A stretch of 64,000 nt of DNA from Choristoneura fumiferana. Its lineage: Eukaryota; Arthropoda; Insecta; Lepidoptera; Tortricidae. The translations under genes and the position numbers were made by a program. The stretch covers positions 14,973,581-15,037,580 of the forward strand of contig NC_133474.1 in NCBI RefSeq assembly GCF_025370935.1, read 5' to 3'. The notes beneath the pieces were generated by a model. It saw only the letters and a program-made list of their open reading frames with translations. It was not told the origin of the DNA and searched no databases. Below are positions 13,034 through 25,546 of this stretch, one piece after another; the first letter of the stretch is position 1, and the number at the start of each line of letters is the position of its first letter.

Positions 13034-13312
13034 ACAAAATATACTATAAAAAAAATAAAATAAAATACCATGGGACACTTGACACCAATTGACCTAGTCC
13101 CAAACTAAGGAAAGCTTGTAACTACTATGGACACTAGGCAACGGATAAACATACTTATATAGATAAATACATACTTAAATACATATTAAACATCCAAGAC
13201 CCGAGAACAAACATTCGTATTATTCATACACATATCTGCACCGGCCGGGATTCGAACCCGGGACCTTAAGCTTCGTAGTCAGGTTCTCTAACCACTCGGC
13301 CATCCGGTAGTC
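13034..13312 (-). mobile_element. tRNA-derived SINE, copy 1 (minus)
   Basis: On the minus strand it starts with a tRNA-like head: A box tggccgagtggttagag, and B box cgggttcgaatcccgg with a good T-arm. The body follows through gcagatatgtgt, gaatgtttgttctcg and gggactaggtcaattggtg, ending in an A/T-rich tail. The same body follows the same head at 49554-49806, which shows that this is a SINE and not a tRNA gene. Confidence 0.85.
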
Positions 13313-13468
13313 TAAACTATAAAATGGGTTTTCCACTAAGATTTTCAGGTAGGTAACTGTGGCTGACAGCTACTGGTTAGCTTTTTCTTGAGCTCTAGAG
13401 AACAATAGTAGATGTACCGGTGGTAGATTTTCTTGACATTCATAAGTGCTTGTCATGTATAGCCTAAA

Positions 13469-13729
13469 TTGAAAAAAAATATTTTGTCTTTGAATAAAAT
13501 TTACATCGTTAAAGGCCCTATGGGTAGTAAAGAATATTTTAAGTTTATTAAGGGTAAACGTTCGAGTACCTTACAGGCTAATCCCCAATATATGTCATCC
13601 TATGTCAATTGGCAACAAGCTGGCATAAACTGGATGCGAGTGGCAGTGGATAGGCAAGACTGGAAAAGTAGAGAGGAGAGGAGGCCTATGCCCGAAGACG
13701 GGCGCTATAAGGGCTGTTATAGATAGATA
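13469..13729 (+). pseudogene. RTE-type LINE, C-terminal ORF remnant
   Basis: The open frame ends with AGINWMRVAVDRQDWKSREE followed by a short tail and stop. The pattern WMRxAxDRxxWKSxEE is typical of the last residues of lepidopteran RTE-type reverse transcriptases. Upstream residues of this frame do not match a polymerase, so only the C-terminal 40 or so residues (about 13607-13729) are from the LINE. A GATA run after the stop fits the 3' end. This is a 5'-truncated dead copy. Confidence 0.65.
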
Positions 13730-14210
13730 GTAGATGTCATCAATTAAAGATTGCAACTTTTGTGACAGTGACGAACACTCGTACGTTTATTTTATACACA
13801 GCGTATTTGTATACAAGAACTGATTCTGTTACTTCAATACATGACATTTATTTATTTATTTTGAACCATGTTGTCTTAATTAGACAAAATGAAAGTTAAC
13901 TACGCATGTGTTGTTAGCAAAAAAGTTGTTAATAAAATAATATTATGGAATTGCATATGCTTCATTTAATTGCGTTCATTTGACAATGTGTCATTGATAA
14001 GGTAACAAAGAAAACAAGTTCTTCCAGGTAAGAACAAATCTTGTTTATCTTATGTAAGTCCAATTGAAATGTAGTTGCTATCAGTAGCGAAGTAAGAAAA
14101 GTTTCCTGCTGGATACCAATTACATACCACTCTCTATTAGGGTTTATTAAATTGTATGCAATTTATTTGCCAGCACGTAACTATTGATTATGAGCCGTTG
14201 GAACTTAACA
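13730..14210. other. AT-rich spacer, nothing seen
   Basis: No open frame or repeat structure recognised. Confidence 0.4.
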
Positions 14211-14441
14211 TCCCTACTAATATCCCTACTTCCCTACTAATATTATAAATGCGAAAGTAACTCTGTCTGTCTGTCTGTCTGTTACGCTTTCACGTCGAAA
14301 CCGCTGAAACAATTTTGATGAAATTTGGTATAGAGATAGCTTAAGCTCCAAGGATCAACATAGGATACTTTTTATTCCGATAGAAGGCGCCACCGCGCGA
14401 TAACCTAGGTCCGCGCCGACAAAGTCGCGGGCATAAGCTAG
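14211..14441 (+). mobile_element. Short non-autonomous Helitron
   Basis: It begins TCCCTACTAATA after a host A and ends CTAG before a host T. A CCGCG/CGCGG hairpin lies about 15 bp from the 3' end. The 5' motif is partly duplicated (tccctacta at 14211 and 14231). Internally it has a CTGT tetranucleotide run and the standard gatgaaatttggtat phrase. No Rep/helicase remains. It is in the same family as 51105-53066. Confidence 0.85.
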
Positions 14442-17403
14442 TGTCTAATAAAACATCAGTCTGATCGCTACAGGCTAAATTCAAATGAATAAGTTCAATA
14501 GTTTCTGAATGAATTTAATTAATTGTCCTAGTTTACTCGTATTATGAATTATGATCAACCATAATTACGCCTTGGTTAACAAAATTATACAAGCCCCGTA
14601 ACATACAATGCCAGTAGATAGATATATCTACTAAATACATAAAATAAATCATCTAATCCGACTAGGAAAGCTTTCATTTCCAAGAAAGGAGGACTTAGGA
14701 GTTTATTTCTCTAAGCTGTTGATTATCCTTGGGCAGTCTTATCTGACATCTATTCTTTTGTAGCCATTATTAAATTACAGCAGTGTTTTCGGCCCTCAGA
14801 AATGTGTATTATTCCATTTGTATGAGCCTCAATATTAATTAGTTTTTATGCTACTTTAACCAAAGAGTGTTACGAAAAGCGTTCCTGTTTACATATGGTC
14901 CAGGCATTTATAAGCAAACTTCTCAATTCGAAGCAATTAAAACACATGTAAAACAAGCGTTACCTAATTGGCAATTGCGGCGTGAGTAGGAAACTTAATT
15001 GTGCGTACCCACTATTTAGGAAGTGGTTGAAAATTTTCTGTGAAATTAGGTCAACATAATATTTGCATCGGGTGCATTGTTCATAAGTTTAATGTTAAAA
15101 GCATAGGAAGGCAGGCAGAGGCGAGTGCCGCGTGCGGCTTATCGCGGCACCGCAGCGGCCGCGCCGCGCCGCGCCGCAATCTGATCAAGAGCCGGCTTCA
15201 ACAGCGCAGAACAACTGCCGGCAGCACAATTAAATGCCCTTGCCTTGTACGGCAAATGTAATTGAATATATTAAACAAATAGCAAGAGCTAAAATAAAAT
15301 TGCGTTGAAATGTATTTGCATTGTAAAAAAATTCGTGATAGGATACGCAATGTTTAAATTCGTAAATTGACACCAATACTCGACGCATTGCCACATGAGC
15401 GTTAAAATAGCAATAAAATGTATATTTGAATCTTGTAGCGTAGGCCATTCGAATAAATAAATATTGTAACATAATTATATACATTAATTTGTGTAAGTAA
15501 TATGAAATTATATGAAGATAGATATGTAGGTAAATACGTATACAACCAATTATCACTACCAAGAAATACTCGTTGGCTAAATTTCAGTAATATTTTTGCC
15601 CCATAATTTTTTTTAATAGACTATCGTGACGTGAACTATGATTAACTAAAACAATGCATGGAAGTAATCAAAAGTGTCAATGATAATATTTGTGTATAGG
15701 TACCTAACGGTTAAATAAGTATATTATACTCGTATCTAAGATCACAAGGACGAGATAACATAATTTTCAAGATATATTATATAAGATATAATATAAGTTC
15801 AATAAAATTTTTTGGCTAATGATTGAATTTAATCGGGCATCGCTCCTAGCCAAGTTAACCAGATAAGCTATAAAGCAATCATGGTATTGACTTGAATTTG
15901 CTCTGAGTTGGAAGATGGCCACATTTTTCAATGGATACATTGTTGGAAAGATTATCTCGATTACCTTGACTTACCTTAGCCACGTGGCAAAAATTGCGAC
16001 CTCGAAATACGACTTTGTTACTTTTCCCTGGGTTGTACAAACATTAATTTTATAAATTGAATAATTAAAATTATTTATAAAGACTGATCAAACCATTTTC
16101 AGCAAGTATGTAAACGTTTTAATTTACACGTAAAATAAATTTAATCCTGTAATTTATTAAAGTTATTAAATTATACCACAAGTTCATTACAGCATCCTGA
16201 AGACCGAAATGATAGCAGGTATAATAGTCTAGGAAGTTACAATTTATGAAGCATGAAAATTATTTTATTATTAACTGGAGGTTTATTTAGCGGCAGGAAA
16301 TGCAAATGTAACGAAGGCCGTGACTCTTATCTGATGTCCACAAGGCGCTCCAACTCACAAACTTATTTACTCCGACCACTGCTCCGCGTCAGGAAATTCG
16401 AGTATTTCGATTTCGAAGCTGGCAAACTGACGCTTCTTTTTGGTGATAGGAAAGGAAATTAATTTTCTTCAGCGCGATAGAACAGATAATAAACTTTGGA
16501 CATTCTGTAAGGATTCGGGAGTAAAATTTTATAATAATAATTGTCATATTTGTACTTGGTTTGCACTTTTATTGATTTTTCTATTGTACATACATGCGAG
16601 TCATGACATTTTTGTTGTAGTTGATATGTCAAATTTTGAGTGCTAAACTAGATAGATATACGGTACGATTAAAATAATATTCGTAAAAGTTTTCAAAAAT
16701 ACCTACAACAATAAGGTCACATACTACCTAACGAGTACCTAAGACTCGTTAGATACTTAATAAACAAAAATGATTTATTTCAGGTCATTTAATCCTATAT
16801 ATTTATTTATAGTAATAATTACAAAAGGGAAAGAGCTATATAAGTACAGAAAAATATAGAAATCTGAAAAGACAACGATCTACTTTTGCACATCTACCTA
16901 CTTATTTCTTCCTTTACTCGTATTCACTTTATGGGCGTATCTAACGTGTAAATAAAAAGTTTAATCACATAATAAAACAGAGTCATTGCTGTAGTTGCCA
17001 TTGCTTCGGTAGTAAACGCGGGTGTTACCACGTGCAAAGTTACATCAAAAGGCGTGTATCAAAGACAAATGTTGCCAGCTGCTACATAAAAGGAAGTGCG
17101 TCAGCCCTCCTTCAAAATATTGAGGGTAAATACTTCAAAGTATTCAGGTAGCTAGTTCCAATTATACAGGAGAGCCCATTTCTTTGTAGGCGTGGATCGA
17201 AAAGGGTGACTCGTTACTTTGACTGACAATCATACAAGTTTAAAGTTACTTTAAGTAAATATGCTAAGGCGAGACATGGACATTGCTATAGCTACGGAAA
17301 CGTTCTTTTACGAGCATGATTACTTGTTTACGTAAGTATTAAAAGAAAAACACACCTCAGCTGTTCAATTATATTGTAGTTATAAATTAACACAAACATC
17401 ATA
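14442..17403. other. Non-coding stretch with a GC-rich block
   Basis: A strongly GC-rich block at about 15110-15215 includes tandem gccgc. The open frames across it (15040-15261) follow from composition only. Open frames at 16253-16646 show no motif. The rest is AT-rich and unremarkable. Confidence 0.35.
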
Positions 17404-17474
17404 CAAACATCACGCCTGTATTCCCAAATGAGGTAGGCAGAGCACACGAAACGTTACCGCTTCGGAGCCACTTT
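17404..17474. repeat. Interspersed repeat fragment, copy 2
   Basis: Nearly identical to 7795-7866, beginning aacatcacgcctgta and ending cttcggagccac. The similarity stops abruptly at both ends, as expected for a dispersed element. Confidence 0.7.
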
Positions 17475-18570
17475 TAGCAATAAAACCAAAATAAACCAAA
17501 CAAAAAAAAATACATAAGTCTCTGTGTGTAGTGTGCATAATATACCTAGTTATGCAATTCCTAAATTCTTTTTATCATGTATGCTATATCTAGTTGCATG
17601 AAACCGTTTAAAGGTAATTGAGACCTTAGAGCCGTAAAGTACCTATCCTAGCATTAAGCGAAACCATTCCCTAATAATCCTGATCGATTTACGGGCATCG
17701 ACTTGATTAGTGTTTGTTGGGCTTCGGTTATTCGACTCTAAGGCCTGTTATGTTGTGGTGCTCGATCTGAGTAATGTGATAAGGGGGATCAAAAATTAAT
17801 AAAGCTGATATAAGCGCAGCAAATGGTATAGGGGACAGATCATGTGTGAACTGATATATTAATTTATTAAATTAAAAATATTATTTAAAGGTATATTCGC
17901 AGCATGGTATAGCTCGAATAAAGACTGATTCTCCTGCGACGGAATTTGATCTTTTCTTCTTCTACATTGGAATAATCTTAATTTGAAGTTTAAGAATGTC
18001 TATTAAGCAAAGAATCAGACTTTAAATCTGTGCTACAAATAATACTCTATAAACAAGGTCTAAAGGTATGTATGTAGCTTTCCTTAGACAGCGTTCGTGG
18101 CAATCAATAGAAACCTGCAATACTATAAGAATTGCAAGTGCGTTGCAAAGCAAAAGGACTAAATGCCTCTTATTCCGCTAATATACTTGACTGTATCATC
18201 CTCCCAGAACACAACACTGATTGTAATGGTCTTTAGCGGCAGGATTACCGATGGTTTTTAAAGTTAATTTATTGAGTTCTACGAGTATACTAAAGTTTCT
18301 TCTAACGTGAACCCTAATGAGACTCCTCAGACTGAACTTTGTTTTGAAGTTCTGTCGCAAGGGATGCAATGGAACTAGCTTTGAGGTTTAGGCATTAAAG
18401 CGAATAGTTTACAGACTTCGAATTAAGACCTTTAGTAATACATTTTCTCATTTATTAATTATAATTACTGCAATCACTCACTGTAATAGTTCACGAGTAA
18501 ACTAAATTACAAGACAATTCAAAATAAAATAAAATAATAACAATACTTCTTTTGAGACAAACACAATTTA
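17475..18570. other. Non-coding stretch, no gene seen
   Basis: No repeats or open frames recognised. Confidence 0.4.
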
Positions 18571-19310
18571 GACGTCTTAGCTCAGTGGTTTGACTTATGG
18601 ATTCTCAAGCAAAGGTTGTGGGTTCGAATCTCGACTCGACCCTTTGGGCACCTAATTCATTATTTTAACATTTTTTTAAGAATTTACACTGGAATTTTAC
18701 CACGATCTTTTTGAACCATAAAACTTACATACTCATGTCGGCGGCCGATCGTAAAATCCGCCAGATCACGAAATTCCTGGGCATATCGTGAAATGGCTGG
18801 CGCCATTTCATGATATGCCTAAAAGTTGGGCAGGCATATCACGATGTGCCTGAGAAACAATACGGCAGATCGATTAGAGCAACGCATTCATCGATATTCC
18901 TAGCTATAGGTACCGGGCATATCATGACATGCCGAAAAAAAGAAAAATTTTGGTACGACGAGCGAAGCGAGGAGTGGTTATTATGAATCATGACCACAAC
19001 ACACGAGCCGAGCGAGCGAAGCGAGCGTGCCGCGGCAGCGGCCGGCGAAGTGCCAGAACCGATATGGCGGCGTATCGTGATATGCCTAGGTATTTCATGA
19101 TCTGCCAAAACTGGCCAAATCATGAAATGGCGGCGTTTCACGATATGTCTAGGAATTTCGTGATCTGGCGCATTTTACAATCGGACGCCGGCACATACAT
19201 GCACCTGCAAACCAACATTGGGTCCATATGGGAACTACAACTCAAGCCCTCTTTGTCTTAGAGGAGGCCTGTTTCCAGCAGTACAAATGTGTGGGCCGGA
19301 GATGATAAAT
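18571..19310 (+). mobile_element. tRNA-derived SINE split by a foldback element
   Basis: A tRNA-like head lies at 18571-18650 (A box tagctcagtggtttgac, B box gtgggttcgaatctcg). The 3' part of the common lepidopteran SINE resumes at about 19201-19310 (gggaactacaactcaagccc, then gaggaggcctgttt). Between them sits the foldback element at 18738-19191. The head and 3' part match the order in the intact SINE at 57671-57984, although the middle of the SINE is eroded. Confidence 0.6.
18738..19191. mobile_element. Foldback element with nested palindromes
   Basis: Arms of about 120 bp (18738-18857 and 19068-19191) are inverted copies of each other, from cggcggccgatcgtaaaat to attttacaatcggacgccgg. Each arm is built from shorter inverted words such as catatcgtgaaatggc and gccatttcatgatatgcc, including a local palindrome at about 18780-18819. 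The flanks acatactcatg and acatacatg resemble a target duplication. The centre has gagcgaagcgag repeats and no transposase. Confidence 0.75.
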
Positions 19311-21444
19311 TAGACAGACAACTTCACTTTTATTAATGTGCCAGTGAAATCAAAGATACCTACCTATAAAACATTAAATTTGCATGTGTCAGCAATTCCG
19401 CCGTCACGTAATTAACGCCATCGCCATATATTTGAATTAATATGAGTAAGTGCACACAACTCTCCGTACAGTCAACTTCAAAAGTACCTATAGAGCATAA
19501 TATTATGAAAACATTTTTAAAACAGTTGATATTTTGTTAATATTTGTCAAGGTTTTGATTAGCTACTAAAGTAAACAGGTTTATAAATTTGTAACATCCA
19601 ATTTAAGAGCCCTTGACAAAGAATTGTATTATTTAAAACGATGTATTTGTTCAAAAAGTGAGGTAAATATTTCAAATGAAATCAACCACGTTTTTGATTC
19701 TACCCCAGTTTCTAGATACCTTTTTTAAATTGCGTCGTGTGGCCAGTGTTTTAAAGATATGCTACAATATAATTCGCCGTTGATTGTACACGGTAGGAGC
19801 GTACATTAGCGAGAAAATGTTAAATATTGCAAGTGAAAACGCGCTTGACGTGTTACAAATTGATTGGATGGGAACGAATGTACGTAATATTTACCTCGTA
19901 ACTCCGGTAAATAAGGAAATCACCCAATAATATTTACCTCGTAACTCCGGTAAATAAGGAAATCACCTAATACGAGTACAGGGCGGGCATGGGGTGCACA
20001 ACTGGGTTGTAAAATGTACTAATATGATGCTAGGAATGAAAAATCATTTTTTTTCCACCTTTTAAAGATTGGAGACCTTAGTATATGATATTCATTTCAA
20101 ATAAATAGACGGACGACGCAGTGGTTTTATAAAGATTTTTTTAAATAATAAAAGGTATTTTAATGAAATGATGTTCCTTTAAGATATGATTTAAGTACCT
20201 ATATAATTATGAAGAAAAGCTATCTCTTTATGACCATAAAGATACAGTAGAAAACAAAGGATAATTTACTGTGTATATTGTTACTAATAATAATAAATAT
20301 TTATCTGGTACCTACTAATTAAGGAAATGGTGAATATTCTAAAATTATGCATTGGCATCTCCTAATAAAAAAAAATAACACAACTCAACCAGGACATCAA
20401 ATGACCTCACCTTTGCCAACCATTAGCAACAATAATATAAAATTTAAGCATGACGCATTTTCCTTGAACAGGTTAAAAAAATATAAATATGGTCGATGAA
20501 CGAATGCTTCAGTCACGAGCTTTACTTTAAATCCGTACCTAAGAATTAAGCGACTTGACTAAAAGCCGTTTAAAAAGGCTTTATTACATTAACTCACCAA
20601 CCCGACGCGTTATTCCATCATTAATTCGTTTAGTTAACGCTCTAATCGTATAATTATTAACTAAAGAGGCGCTATTACTTTTGCGACCTTGGTTGCGTAA
20701 TGTTCGTAACAAAGACTTTGTTCTAGCTAGGAAAAATTAATTAACACTAAGACGGCGATCGTACTCCCACTAGGTATAAAGAATGAATGTGCAGAAATTA
20801 TTGGATGGCTTTAAATAAGGGGCGGTACTGAATAAATAAAAGAGCGTGAAAGCCCCGTTGGGGCAAAAAATGCAGAACTCGAGTAATTCACTGTGAATAA
20901 TAAACGAAGAATTTCCGCGAGGAGCCCTAACTTGGGTAAGTGGGGCTGACAAGACGAGGGTCCCATTAGACCAGCCTGAATATGATATAGATATCAATTA
21001 AAGCCAGCATCTGTGGCCGACGTTCCTTCGAAACAAATGATAACTTATGAGTTTTTAATATGTCAATACCTACCTACATGAAAAAAATTCTGGCGAGAGA
21101 TCTTTAATTTTGTAATCAACTATTGAGTTTTGTGAACTACACTGGGAATACGCGTAATTATAGCTATATACCCCGATTCTTCTATATCTGTTTATGTTCT
21201 GGACAAAAACAACTGTCGTAAAACTAGCAGACTTTATCATTATAACCTACCTTTGACATTTTAAGTACCTATTTTATAGTTCGTTTGATTGATTGTTTCT
21301 ATTGCATAAATTTGTTTTGCTTTTAATAATTATTATTATTATTATTTAATTGTACTCTAATTTGACATTGTAAATTATTATTTTTATTTTTGGCTGACAA
21401 TTTATTGTAATATGATTTGTTTTTTGTATACATTTGACAATCCT
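19311..21444. other. Non-coding stretch, one short tandem duplication
   Basis: Apart from the 43-bp duplication at 19886-19971 no structure is recognised. The minus-strand open frame at 20770-20997 has no motif. Confidence 0.4.
19886..19971. repeat. 43-bp tandem duplication
   Basis: Two adjacent copies of a 43-bp unit begin at 19886 and 19929 and differ at very few positions. Each contains ttacctcgtaactccggtaa, which is partly self-complementary (ttacc..ggtaa). Confidence 0.85.
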
Positions 21445-22087
21445 TTTAAGAGCTCCGTAGCCAAAATGGCAAAAACGGAACCCTTATAGTTTCGCCATGT
21501 CTGTCTGTCTGTCCGTCCGCGGCTTTGCTCAGGGACTATCAATGCCAGAAAGCTGTTATTTTGCACGAATATATATGTAAGCTATGCCGACAAAATAGTA
21601 ATTAAAAATTGAAAAAAATTTTTTTAGAGTACCTCCCATAGACGAAAAGTGGGGGTGATTTTTTTTTCTCATCCAACCTTGTAGTGTGGGGTTTCGTTGG
21701 AAAGGTATTTTAAAATCATCACGGGGTTGCTGAAACGATTTTTCGATTCAGTTATTTGTTTGCAAAATATTCAACTTCAAAGTGCAAATTTTCATTAAAA
21801 TCGAGCTCCCCCCTTGCCCCTCTAAAATCTAAACCAGTGGGAGGAAATTTAAAAAAAAAATCAGGATGGTAGTATGTATATCAAACTTCCAAAAAATTGT
21901 AACGGTTAAGTTTTCTTGAGAATAATTAGTAGGTTAAAAGTAAATAGCAGCCTAAGGTATAAAATATACCTAAAACTTGGAATATTCCGTACAAAATACG
22001 AAATCCTTAGAAAAATATTACTTAATTTTACGTAATGGCTACGGAACCCTATTTTGGGCGTGTCCGATACGTCCTTGGCCGGTTTTT
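21445..22087 (+). repeat. Long lepidopteran interspersed repeat, copy 1
   Basis: Runs from a ccgtagccaaaatggcaaaa start, through CTGT repeats, tacctcccatagacg and gtggggtttcgttgga, to a ggcgtgtccgatacg and ttggccggttttt end. Copies 2 (28131-28848) and 3 (32686-33137, inverted) keep the same order. No open frame is shared. The sequence is a well-known lepidopteran repeat whose class I cannot assign. Confidence 0.8.
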
Positions 22088-22921
22088 AAAATTTCTTGTA
22101 ATTAACTGGCATGTGTTTATAATGTATTTTTTCAAAAGGTAATAAATAAATCTAATTTAATCTATCGTCAAAATTAAACAATATGACAGAATGTAGAATT
22201 TAATCCTTGCTAAAGACATAAGCCTATTGAAATAAAATAAATACCTGTATACGAAATAAAGGCCAGTGCTCTCCGGATCTTCATAGTTATAGAATAAATG
22301 TGCCTATAAATGTAGCGTAAGGTTATATGTATGTCTGTATGTAAACTCTTTGTTATACAAAATAAGTAACAAACACAATATTATTATATATTATTATTAT
22401 TATCGAGAATAATTATAATAATCGGGTTATTGTCGAGAGTTAATAATTCCATAAAAAAATAAGGATAATCGATTTGTTGCGTGTAGTGGAAAGATACGTT
22501 CTCAATTCACAGAAGCCACAGAATCCACAGAATAGGTAATAGTACAAGTATCTATATTGGTAAAGATGTGTGTTCTTGTATGTATTTTTCTTATCGGTAC
22601 TGTAGTAAACATATTACTATAGTAAAGGATGCTACCATAACAAAAGCTCCCAGATTAAATCAAGTTCGGTTCAAATTGGCAACGCAAACGCACCAGAAAG
22701 TTCTTTTCCGAGTGAAAGCGTTCTGCAAATAAATCGTGGCTCGGAAACAATGCACGCATTGTTCACTTGTAAATTGGTTCAAATAACTTACCTGCATGCT
22801 TTGAACTTTGCCACTACTCGGATAAAATGTACGCACTACCTACTTTTACTTTCGAATGACCAATACGTTGGCTAGCTTCACGCAAATATATATAAATATG
22901 AAACTACCGTGAGACTCACTC
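22088..22921. other. AT-rich stretch, no gene seen
   Basis: A phrase near 22335-22385 (atgtaaactctttgttatac) also occurs near 44535-44580 and looks like a retroelement tail. Nothing else recognised. Confidence 0.35.
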
Positions 22922-23240
22922 ATATTAAATATAATGACCCGGATAACTTACGTCTTAAATCGAGTTTAGCTCGACATGTTTCGGGCTAATCCGTAGCCCT
23001 TCGTCTTCGGAGCAACGCGACTCAGCAGCTGCTGCAACACGCGCACTGCGCGCCGCCGCTCTGCTCGCGCGACTACCCGACGAAACTGACACCGGCACAC
23101 AACTACCCGCGTTTTCATCATCATTACAACTGTCAAATGTAGGGTAGCACACAACACTAACAACATCGCTCTGTAAAGGTACGTTCACACACACCGATGA
23201 CGCAGCACGAGTATTTAACACGGGTCATTATATTTAATAT
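22922..23240. mobile_element. Element with perfect 20-bp terminal inverted repeats
   Basis: The ends atattaaatataatgacccg (22922-22941) and their exact reverse complement (23221-23240) enclose a GC-rich 279-bp core. The core contains cgagtttagctcgacatg and ccgtagcccttcgtcttcgg, phrases I know from lepidopteran repeats. The minus-strand open frames here (22955-23221) are Ala/Ser/Arg-rich by composition and are not called as genes. Confidence 0.65.
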
Positions 23241-24192
23241 ATATAAATATGTTTCGGAAAAGATTTTTTAAGGAATCTTTTGGTTTATCAATACCTACTT
23301 ACGTAAAGTCTACATAAAGACTAGTCGACTTTTTATTTTATTAAAGTACAGGCACGTAAAGAACAAACGCACCACTCTGCGTTTCACTAAACATAGAACT
23401 CCTTTTTTTAAATCGGTTAAAAATAGCTTGCAAAAAATACATTTCGAGATACAATTAGGTACTTAAGATCTTTCAATATAATTGTAGCGTAGCCTGTGTT
23501 CTTTGTCTGTAAAATAAGCGCTTATTCGAAGATTGAGAGATTATTGGTCGTTAAGTTAGTAATTAGCTAAATTCTGGTAATGAGAATACTAAATCGTTAA
23601 ATTCGTTAACTTCTTGGAAAAGTTAAGGTTGGGCTGTAATAGATGGGGGCCATTTTTCCGTTAGAGACCAATAACATTTAAAATAGTTTATTGTTAAGTT
23701 TTCTCTATCTACCTATTGTTTGAATATCTCGTAAAGAAAAAGTGAATGAATGTGTTCGTTAAAATGCTTTCCCAACATAATATCTTCAACATGTAAACAC
23801 GATACGATGTAAAATACCTAGGTACACCTAAGTTATTTCATACATGTACTAACATTTTCATAACATTAATAAAATCAACATTTTGTAATATCGAACAGGT
23901 AGAGAAACAAAGGAGCTGTTTGCATAACATAAGCAATGTGTAATATTGATTGAACAATGAAACGGGAGTCCGGGCGAGACCTACATTCAGGAATACAGGT
24001 GACCTGGCATGAAAGGCGGTTAACATTGTTGGACACATCTGGTAGCCTATGGAGCGTGGGCTACTGGCCCATGGAACAATGCCTTTCTCTATTCTGCTGC
24101 ATTTGAGTGATCTCAATGCATTTTAATATGTATTTTTTATAATTTATATGTTCTATAAATAGTTATCTTGTTAGGTGTACCGCGAAGATAAA
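23241..24192. other. Non-coding stretch, no gene seen
   Basis: The minus-strand open frame at 23838-24116 has no motif. Nothing else recognised. Confidence 0.4.
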
Positions 24193-24284
24193 TATACTCA
24201 GCGGCTCAAAATTTGGCCCACCCTTCATACAAAATTACCGATTTTGCATACATTTGAGGGCCAGATTTTTTGCCGCTCAGTATA
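24193..24284. mobile_element. 92-bp inverted-repeat element (TATACT ends)
   Basis: The left end tatactcagcggc..aaatttggccc pairs with the right end, whose reverse complement is tatactgagcggc followed by aaaaaatctggccc. The ends meet with almost no core, so this is a minimal element. A longer relative with the same ends is at 35801-36354. Confidence 0.75.
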
Positions 24285-24290
24285 TTTTCA

Positions 24291-24360
24291 AAAATACAAT
24301 ACAATGACTCTCTATTGAATACCAAACATATTTAGTTAGCAGTACAGAGAATACAGATAA
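24291..24360 (-). repeat. RTE-type LINE 3' tail, minus strand
   Basis: The plus-strand phrase aatacaatacaatgactctc is the reverse complement of an RTE-like 3' end and resembles 8511-8600. Confidence 0.45.
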
Positions 24361-25546
24361 AAATATTTAGAGATTAATCATAATTGAGATCAATTTATAA
24401 TCAGGATTATAGTTAAGTTATTTTTAGGATAGTTTTTAATTTAATTGTACCATTACGATAATGCGTTTGTAGTTATGATGAAATAAAGTTGTAAAAAATA
24501 ATTATTAAGCTAGTAACATGTATGGATTTGTAGTAATAATCCTGAAATATATCATTAGTTTTAGAGTAGATAGGTAAAAATACTTATTTTATACATATAC
24601 CTTCATGCTTTAACGTTAAATAAAATTTGTGTAGGCAAATTTACTTAAAAATGTTACCGCCTCTTTACTAATACAATTTACTAAAGGTTTTTTTTCTTTA
24701 AGGGACATTAGGTGAACGAGTATATAAACTTTTGCTAAATAATTTCACAAAAAAATGCGGATTTAAACGTAAATTTATATTCTAGCACTTAATTGGTGTA
24801 CAAAGATTAATGTGTCGGTATAATGGCCGTAAATAAAAACGTTGTCCGTATTACCGGCCTTGCAAATTTGTAACGAATTACTTTCGCCCGTGAAATAATG
24901 TAAGCTTCTGTTTTTGCTTATTTCAAGTTCACATTATCATAATGTGGTATTCAGCTGACGCATAATGTTTACAAATTGAAATCAACGTTTAAAAAGCGCT
25001 TTGGATGTTTATAAAGTGCATGCATTTTTTATTTCAGTAATAATTCTTACCTAAGTAGAGTTGCTTTTATAATGCCCAGTTGAAAATGCCCATAATCTGA
25101 AACAATAGAATGACACGTTTAAACAAAGCGATAGAATTATTTTCGGCGTGGTTTCCTTAACTGATTATATAGTCAACAATATTGCTCACAACAAAAGGCG
25201 AACTACGAGTAAAAGGTAATAAAGCCAAAATGGCGTCGGCGAGTGTTTAGGGTTAATCTCGCTTTATAATGTGAAGAGGGTTTCACGTAGTTTAAAATAA
25301 TGGCACGAAAATTGACAAGAGTTAAATGCTTCAGGTTGAGCTGTCAACTTAAAAGTTTTCGTGACTTTAAGTACAGTCGACCAGAGTTAGAGATATTATA
25401 CCTACATTGTTTCCCCTACAATGTTCTAATCTAGAAGAAAAAGCGAAAATGTATCTATGTAGTCGATTGCGACTATAAAAGTATACGTAATATGGGAGCT
25501 ATTATGTAGTAGGTAAAGGTTTCATATTATAGGCATAATTTAATAG
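24361..25546. other. AT-rich stretch, no gene seen
   Basis: No open frame or repeat structure recognised. Confidence 0.4.

Noticed and set aside
13245..13312. A tRNA gene on the minus strand
   Set aside because: The T-arm is good, but the same head plus the same 170-bp body occurs at 49554, so it is a SINE head.
22955..23221. 88-codon Ala/Ser/Arg-rich minus-strand protein
   Set aside because: It lies inside the GC-rich core of an inverted-repeat element and has overlapping open frames.
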